A DNA stretch of 47,134 nucleotides, taken from assembly GCA_902798825.1 (NCBI GenBank), contig CADBYI010000038.1:1-47134 (forward strand), in the 5' to 3' direction. This DNA comes from an uncultured Eubacteriales bacterium. GTDB lineage: Bacteria; Bacillota; Clostridia; Christensenellales; CAG-138. The notes under the pieces were generated by a model that ran no database searches, had not been told where the DNA came from, and saw only the letters and a program-made list of their open reading frames with translations. The position numbers and the translations under genes are program-made. Of this stretch, positions 43,088 through 47,134 are shown one piece after another. The first letter of the stretch is position 1; each line of letters opens with the position of its first letter.

Positions 43088-44599
43088 TTACTCCATCGGT
43101 TTGATTGTGGATTCGATGAAGGCGATTTCTTCATCGGCCAGGCCATATTTAGCATACAAGTCAGCATCTGACCACGCCTTAGTGAAATCTTGGGATGGAA
43201 CAAAGCAAAATGTAGCTTTCGTCAAGTGGATGGATGTCATCGCCTGCAACAGTAAGAATCGAACGAACTTCGTTTTTAAGTATCCCAGCAAATTGGCTGC
43301 TTCTTCCACGGTGTCAAGCGGCCCCAAAACCAGATAAGAATGTGTGCAAACATCCGACGGTGCTAGTACTTGCATTGATGAAGTAAGAACCCTATATTTC
43401 CCGTCTTTTCCCGGTTCACCAGCATGCTCCGCTCCTGTCTGACTCACAAGGACTTTATACTTACCATAGTATTTTTGTCCTTTGGTGACCTCTTCTTTTG
43501 AAAGATAACTTATCCCTTCGCTGGAAAAAAGACGGACAGGATGCCCCTCATCCTTTTGCTTTACCCCTCGTATCTTGGTCGATAATCCAAACGGACTAAT
43601 AGGGCTGACATAGTTATCTATGGATTCCTCTTTACTTGTTTTCCTGACAATCTCAACAGCATCATTATACCTAACGATAACGGAAAACTCGTCAAGGTAA
43701 CGCTCCATTTCATTAGTAGAACCACCGTTTATGTTTGTAACTTTGCATATCCCGGGATGATCTCTATCCCAAAGGAAGTAGCATACTCCGCCACCTATAC
43801 TGTTTTGCGGGAAACACTCCTTAGCGTTTGCATAGTCCACTAAAACACGGAGGCGTTTATCTTTGCGCATTTCATTACGAAAATCCTCCAGTTGTTTCAT
43901 TCCCCCTGCAAACCATCGGGACTGGATGATCATGGATAAGTACCGGGGATTAAGTTTTTTAGCTTGTTGCACAAAGAGCTGATACAAAGGGATAGCCTGT
44001 GCAGAAGTCGTTCCTGTATTAAGCTGATACGGCGGATTCCCGATGATTACATCAAATTTCATATTCCAAATCTCCTCCGGATGGATGGTGTGAATGAACT
44101 CATAGGCGTGGGTTTCCAGGCCATCGTCTCGCTGATACTGACTCTCCGATGCCCCGCAGAAGACGCAGCGGCCATTCTTCCAGCGGTGCCGGATATTCTT
44201 GAAGCGAACGTTGCCCTGAACGGAATCGAAGGGGGTCACGGAGTAGCGGCCGTTGGGGTATTTGCTGCAATAGAGGCTGCGGCGGGAAAGGAGGCTGGTG
44301 ATCTCCGTCATGGCGATGCCGTAGATCTGCTCATGAAAGATGTGATCCAGCCGCTCTTGAAGATCGGGGATCTGGTCCGCCAGGCCTACGATCAGGCGCT
44401 TGGCGATCTCCCGCAGAAAGACGCCGGTCTTGGCCGCCGGGTCCAGAAACTTGGTGCTGGGGTCACGAAACAGCTCCTGAGGCAGCAGATCCAGCATGGC
44501 GTTGGCGATCTGAGGCGGGGTGAACACCTCGTCGTTGCTCAGGTTGGCCAAGCAGGAGAGAACGTCAGGATTATAGTGGGCGGAATAGAGGTCAGGCAT
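43088..44599 (-). CDS. DNA adenine methyltransferase, NPPY subunit (Eco57I-like)
   Basis: This 503-residue protein has motif X DEVFTPPQIANAMLDLLP (23-40), a degenerate motif I FLDPAAKTGVFLREI (51-65, where the usual ACGSG is AAKTG), and catalytic motif IV IIGNPPYQ (186-192, NPPY), typical of N6-adenine methyltransferases. A CVFC pair at 145-148 could bind a metal with other residues. The C-terminal 300 residues should include the target recognition domain. Its start overlaps the end of the other methyltransferase gene by 8 bp. Base composition falls sharply near codon 180 (39 of 60 G+C in 44401-44460, 21 of 60 in 43601-43660). Confidence 0.85.
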   Translation of the reverse strand: MPDLYSAHYNPDVLSCLANLSNDEVFTPPQIANAMLDLLPQELFRDPSTKFLDPAAKTGVFLREIAKRLIVGLADQIPDLQERLDHIFHEQIYGIAMTEITSLLSRRSLYCSKYPNGRYSVTPFDSVQGNVRFKNIRHRWKNGRCVFCGASESQYQRDDGLETHAYEFIHTIHPEEIWNMKFDVIIGNPPYQLNTGTTSAQAIPLYQLFVQQAKKLNPRYLSMIIQSRWFAGGMKQLEDFRNEMRKDKRLRVLVDYANAKECFPQNSIGGGVCYFLWDRDHPGICKVTNINGGSTNEMERYLDEFSVIVRYNDAVEIVRKTSKEESIDNYVSPISPFGLSTKIRGVKQKDEGHPVRLFSSEGISYLSKEEVTKGQKYYGKYKVLVSQTGAEHAGEPGKDGKYRVLTSSMQVLAPSDVCTHSYLVLGPLDTVEEAANLLGYLKTKFVRFLLLQAMTSIHLTKATFCFVPSQDFTKAWSDADLYAKYGLADEEIAFIESTIKPME

Positions 44600-45302
44600 C
44601 TTGCGCGATCCTCCTGTAAGATGTTGCCGGGAATTCCTGCACGGGCTTGGGGCGGACCTCGTTGGTGACGGGGTCGATCATCCAGTTGTCCTGCGCCATG
44701 GCGTCGTCGCCGAACAGGGACAGCTGGGCGGAGTATTGGTCAGGCTCCGGGTTCTCCTTCAGCAGCACGTCCAGCCGATAGTCCCGGCGCTTCACCATGG
44801 TTTCGGAAACGAACTCCCACTCGGAGAAGATGATGGGGGTGTCGGTGTCATTGGTGTTTTCATCTACGCACATGAGGGAGAGGGCGTTGCCGCAGAGGAT
44901 ATTGCGGGAGAGGACGAAGCGGACCGCGTCGCGGCAGGCGTCGTTGGCCTCCTTCTTGCAGTTGGCGGTGTACTCCTTGTCCCAAATGTCAAAGAGGCGG
45001 GCGCGGCAGGCGTCCGCGTTATCCTGCAGCAGCTCCACGCCGTAGATGCTCATGACGGCCATGACGGCGTATCGCTCATAATCGGCGGGAGATTTGCCAT
45101 AGCTGCGCTTCACCACGGCCAGTTTGCGCCGGAGGATCTCGGAGAGGAAGTTGCCGTCCCCGCAGGCAGGCTCCAGAAACCGGGAGTTGATGCGCTCCGT
45201 TTCCTGCTTGACCAGATCCAGCATGGCGTTCACTTCCCGTTCGGCCGTGAACACCTCCCCGTGGTCCGCCACCCGCTGCTTTGACTTGACCTGCTTCTCC
45301 AT
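44592..45302 (-). CDS. DNA methyltransferase-like subunit with intact SAM motif but no NPPY
   Basis: This 236-residue protein has motif X HGEVFTAEREVNAMLDLV (14-31), a textbook motif I FLEPACGDGNFLSEIL (42-57), and motif II-like YGVELLQDNADACRARL. No NPPY, DPPY or similar catalytic motif is present in the remaining sequence, although a GNALSLM strand (motif III position) occurs. It therefore looks like a SAM-binding half of a split enzyme or a regulatory partner for the NPPY subunit encoded next. GGGAGGG precedes the start. It is the first gene of the seven-gene defence operon, 30 bp from a strong promoter, and its GC content is host-like. Confidence 0.82.
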   Translation of the reverse strand: MEKQVKSKQRVADHGEVFTAEREVNAMLDLVKQETERINSRFLEPACGDGNFLSEILRRKLAVVKRSYGKSPADYERYAVMAVMSIYGVELLQDNADACRARLFDIWDKEYTANCKKEANDACRDAVRFVLSRNILCGNALSLMCVDENTNDTDTPIIFSEWEFVSETMVKRRDYRLDVLLKENPEPDQYSAQLSLFGDDAMAQDNWMIDPVTNEVRPKPVQEFPATSYRRIAQDA

Positions 45303-45330
45303 AATCCCTCCCTATAATTTCACATAATAC

Positions 45331-45359
45331 ATTATACCAGAAAAAGTGCTGTTTGTAAA
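45331..45359 (-). promoter_or_regulatory. Promoter of the restriction-SIR2 operon
   Basis: On the minus strand TTTACA (45354-45359) and a perfect TATAAT (45331-45336) are 17 bp apart, with TGG giving an extended -10. It is the only strong promoter visible upstream of the seven genes. Confidence 0.8.
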
Positions 45360-45536
45360 AGGGATATTGGAGACACACTTCCCGGCGTACGGCTCCTGCC
45401 TCAAGCTTCCCTCCTTCACCTCTTTACCATATCATTCAATTCCAGGCATATCAACCACTTGCTCCTCATACCTGTACGGTTTATGGGACTATATGCGTGG
45501 GCGGTCCTTGCTGTCCTGCAAATGGGACAATTGGTT

Positions 45537-45545
45537 TGATATAAT
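45537..45545 (+). promoter_or_regulatory. Extended -10 promoter of the sigma-like gene
   Basis: TGA followed by TATAAT (45540-45545), 54 bp before the ATG. The -35 region is poor. A small inverted repeat TGTCC/GGACA (45512-45529) overlaps the -35 area. The rest of the 297 bp divergent gap shows nothing I recognise. Confidence 0.5.
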
Positions 45546-45599
45546 AGAGGGCCGAAAAGGGGAGAGCGACCAAAATGGTACGAAGAAGGGGGTGAGCGT

Positions 45600-46487
45600 A
45601 TGCCGATCAAGATCAAGCGGGAGGATGGGAGCATCTCGACCTATCGGAACGCGTGGAGCATTCCGGCATTTCTGCTCATCCCCGAGGAGCTGCTGCGGCG
45701 AGCCAGCCGGGAGATCTATACCTTGCCCCGGTATCGGGCGGCGTTGTTGGGAGACAGAAGGGTGATCGAGGTGATCGAAAGCGACCTGTTTCTGGCCACC
45801 ATGTCCGATATCTACGCCTATATGGCCTGGCCCCACATGGGTCTCGAGGGGAAGATGGAAAGCTATTCCGGCTTTGACCCCTGCTGGAAGATGGCCCATG
45901 CTGTTTCGCTGTGGGTCGATGGGTTGGAGGAACTGAGCCTCCTGCACACCCTCCCGGAGTGGCTGGCCCTGACGGAGGATCGACCTGTGACCAATTTCGG
46001 TTTTGCTCCCTATGATCTGGTGGATGGGTTCATGGCCGCCGCCGTCCCGTATGTCCTGGACCGAGACGGACACCGGGAATGGATGACCTATGTCCAGAAG
46101 AACCATTGTTGGGAAGACTTTGACTACCGCCCCAGCAAGCAAAAGACGGAGTTTTATCGGAAGTGGTATCACACTCGTACCGCACATCCCACCACAGCTG
46201 ATTATCACATAGCGTGTGCGAAGTTGCCTTACAGCGACAACCACTATGGGCAGATGGTTGAGCAGACTGCCGCCCGGGTGGATGTGGAGCGGTTTGTAAA
46301 CAGCCTGCCGATAATGGATCGCAAGATCATGGCCCTGCGGCTGAAGGGGCGACCCTTGGAAGAGATCGCCAAGCTGACCGGGTTTCAGACCCACAGCGCC
46401 GTCCTCAAGCGCATCCGAAAGGTGGGGAAAGCCTATGAGCGGTATACCGGGGCGGACCTTGGCTTCGATGAAAAGAAAATCATATGA
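45600..46487 (+). CDS. Protein with sigma-70 region-4-like C-terminal HTH
   Basis: This 295-residue protein has a long N-terminal region without recognised domain. Its C terminus (about 230-285: VERFVNSLPIMDRKIMALRLKGRPLEEIAKLTGFQTHSAVLKRIRKV) has the helix-turn-helix of sigma-70 region 4, including the L-x-D-R-x-I-M-x-L-R-L-x-G entry typical of small sigma and sigma-like regulators of mobile elements. There is no clear region 2, so it may be a DNA-binding regulator and not a complete sigma factor. A GGGGGTGAG ribosome binding site precedes ATG 45600. It diverges from the restriction operon and directly precedes the palindrome array; its stop lies inside a perfect 18-base palindrome. Confidence 0.78.
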   Translation: MPIKIKREDGSISTYRNAWSIPAFLLIPEELLRRASREIYTLPRYRAALLGDRRVIEVIESDLFLATMSDIYAYMAWPHMGLEGKMESYSGFDPCWKMAHAVSLWVDGLEELSLLHTLPEWLALTEDRPVTNFGFAPYDLVDGFMAAAVPYVLDRDGHREWMTYVQKNHCWEDFDYRPSKQKTEFYRKWYHTRTAHPTTADYHIACAKLPYSDNHYGQMVEQTAARVDVERFVNSLPIMDRKIMALRLKGRPLEEIAKLTGFQTHSAVLKRIRKVGKAYERYTGADLGFDEKKII

Positions 46488-46519
46488 TTTTCAAAAAGCT
46501 GGAACAATTTGGCGTTCCA
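46475..46519. repeat. Two inverted repeats at the 3' end of the sigma-like gene
   Basis: A perfect 18-base palindrome (half GAAAATCAT) at 46475-46492 covers the stop codon. A TGGAAC/GTTCCA stem follows at 46500-46519. Neither has a T tract. They lack the CAAGTTG core of the array that follows. Confidence 0.7.
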
Positions 46520-46572
46520 AATGTCATGTATATGTAGATAGTGGCTCTGCATGATTGGAGTTGCCGCTTCTG

Positions 46573-47034
46573 ATAATTCTGGCCAACTTCGCTAGAATTA
46601 TAGCGCTGAAAAACCATCCCAAGTTGGGATGAATTTTGAAGGACATGCCAGGTCAACTTTGTCGCAAGTTGCGACAAAGTCAGCCAGAAAAGTCTGGCCA
46701 AGTTGGCCAGGCTTTTCTACAACAACTTCCGCTCAAGTTGAGCGGAAGTGAACGAGATAATTATTCCCAACTTGGGAATAATTTTATGACAGCCACTTCC
46801 CGACAACTTGTCGGGAAGTTGGCGATGACTGTTTTGAAAATGCGTCCCAAGTTGGGACACATTTCGCGGATGTTGTTGGCCCGGAGCAGGGAAGAAATTC
46901 CCGATAACTTGTCGGAAATTATTACGAAGAAGGATACGGGCAAAAGTTGGGCCAAGTTGGCCCAACTTTTCTATAACGACTTCCGCCCAAGTTGGGACGA
47001 AGTTGAAGAGTTTCGCCAACTTGGCGAGACTTTT
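46573..47034. repeat. Array of about twelve palindromes with a CAAGTTG/CAACTTG core and diversified arms
   Basis: Each unit is an odd palindrome centred on the G or C of CAAGTTG or CAACTTG. Centres are at 46587, 46623, 46668, 46702, 46737, 46771, 46807, 46851, 46908, 46956, 46991 and 47020. The arms are self-complementary but differ in sequence between units. Perfect arms: 8 bp at 46615-46631, 12 bp at 46656-46680, 46725-46749, 46759-46783 and 46795-46819, 14 bp at 46942-46970. Near-perfect: 46686-46718 (16 bp, one mismatch), 46838-46864 (13 bp, one mismatch), 47006-47034 (wobbles only). Imperfect: 46573-46601, the unit around 46908 and 46979-47003. Spacing is mostly 34-36 bp. The core falls in all three reading phases, which argues against coding. 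Confidence 0.9.
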
Positions 47035-47134
47035 GACGTAAGCGTCAAATCTATTGACGTATAGCCGTGAGGTGTTTCGTGTGAGACAATAGGTATGGGA
47101 GTCTTAAGGATTCTCAAGACGTCTCAAGAAAGCA
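47032..47134. other. Right edge of the window after the palindrome array
   Basis: A TTTGACG/CGTCAAA hairpin (47032-47038, 47043-47049) without the CAAGTTG core closes the array. A TTGACGT copy follows at 47054. The last 70 bp contain a possible ATG at 47094 and repeated TCTCAAGA with an AGACGTCT palindrome. They are too short to assign a gene. Confidence 0.4.

Noticed and set aside
46573..47034. CRISPR array
   Set aside because: The repeated unit is a palindrome with changing arms, not an identical repeat with unrelated spacers, and no cas gene is nearby.
47094..47134. Start of a gene at the right edge
   Set aside because: Only about 13 codons are visible, without a convincing ribosome binding site.

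Overview
The window is 47 kb of a GC-rich, spore-forming Clostridia chromosome. The spore genes spoIIR and sleB, the abundant AGGAGG ribosome binding sites, the TAXI-type TRAP transporter and the many low-copy Firmicutes families (DUF4349, SIMPL, LURP-one, DUF4256, YdhG) point to an Oscillospiraceae-like gut bacterium. The lineage is an inference. Most promoters I could read have a 17 bp spacer and a TATACT or TATAAT -10 box, often extended with TGN.

Region 1 (1-33 kb) is host-like and GC-rich. It runs: the tail of tuf; a zinc-ribbon membrane protein; an overlapping type IIA topoisomerase B/A pair; a DUF4349 lipoprotein; an MTA/SAH deaminase; a TAXI TRAP transporter with its own promoter and operator-like palindrome; an epimerase; a minus-strand operon of methyltransferase, double-domain pseudouridine synthase and phosphoglucomutase; murA; a peroxide-type operon (OhrR-like regulator, glutathione peroxidase, radical SAM protein); spoIIR; small conserved proteins; a truncated sleB beside a TnpV-carrying element remnant; a minus-strand run with a second copy of the radical SAM family; and a few single genes. 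Four genes here are broken by small indels: the TRAP permease (short G run), murA (34 bp tandem duplication), an iron alcohol dehydrogenase (internal deletion) and a SIMPL protein (small deletion). Whether these are biological or assembly errors cannot be told from the sequence.

Region 2 (33-45.4 kb) is an accessory defence island. A DUF4143 AAA ATPase has a promoter flanked by three 12 bp repeats spaced exactly 33 bp apart. Convergent to it is a seven-gene minus-strand block starting at a strong promoter at 45.35 kb: two methyltransferase-like proteins whose motifs look complementary (one with a textbook SAM motif I and no NPPY, the other with NPPY and a degenerate motif I), a coiled-coil membrane protein, a three-TM membrane protein, a basic protein, a T5orf172/GIY-YIG nuclease-helicase, and a 1157-residue SIR2 protein of the defence sirtuin type. 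Base composition drops sharply inside the second methyltransferase at its catalytic motif and stays low through the three small genes, which suggests exchange of a specificity-plus-accessory cassette.

Region 3 (45.5-47.1 kb) holds a protein with a sigma-70 region-4-like C terminus, followed by the strangest sequence in the window: about twelve palindromes centred on CAAGTTG or CAACTTG, with different but self-complementary arms, mostly 34-36 bp apart, in all three reading phases. The symmetry is kept while the arm sequence changes, so the constraint appears to act on DNA or RNA structure rather than on protein. I know of no established element that matches it.
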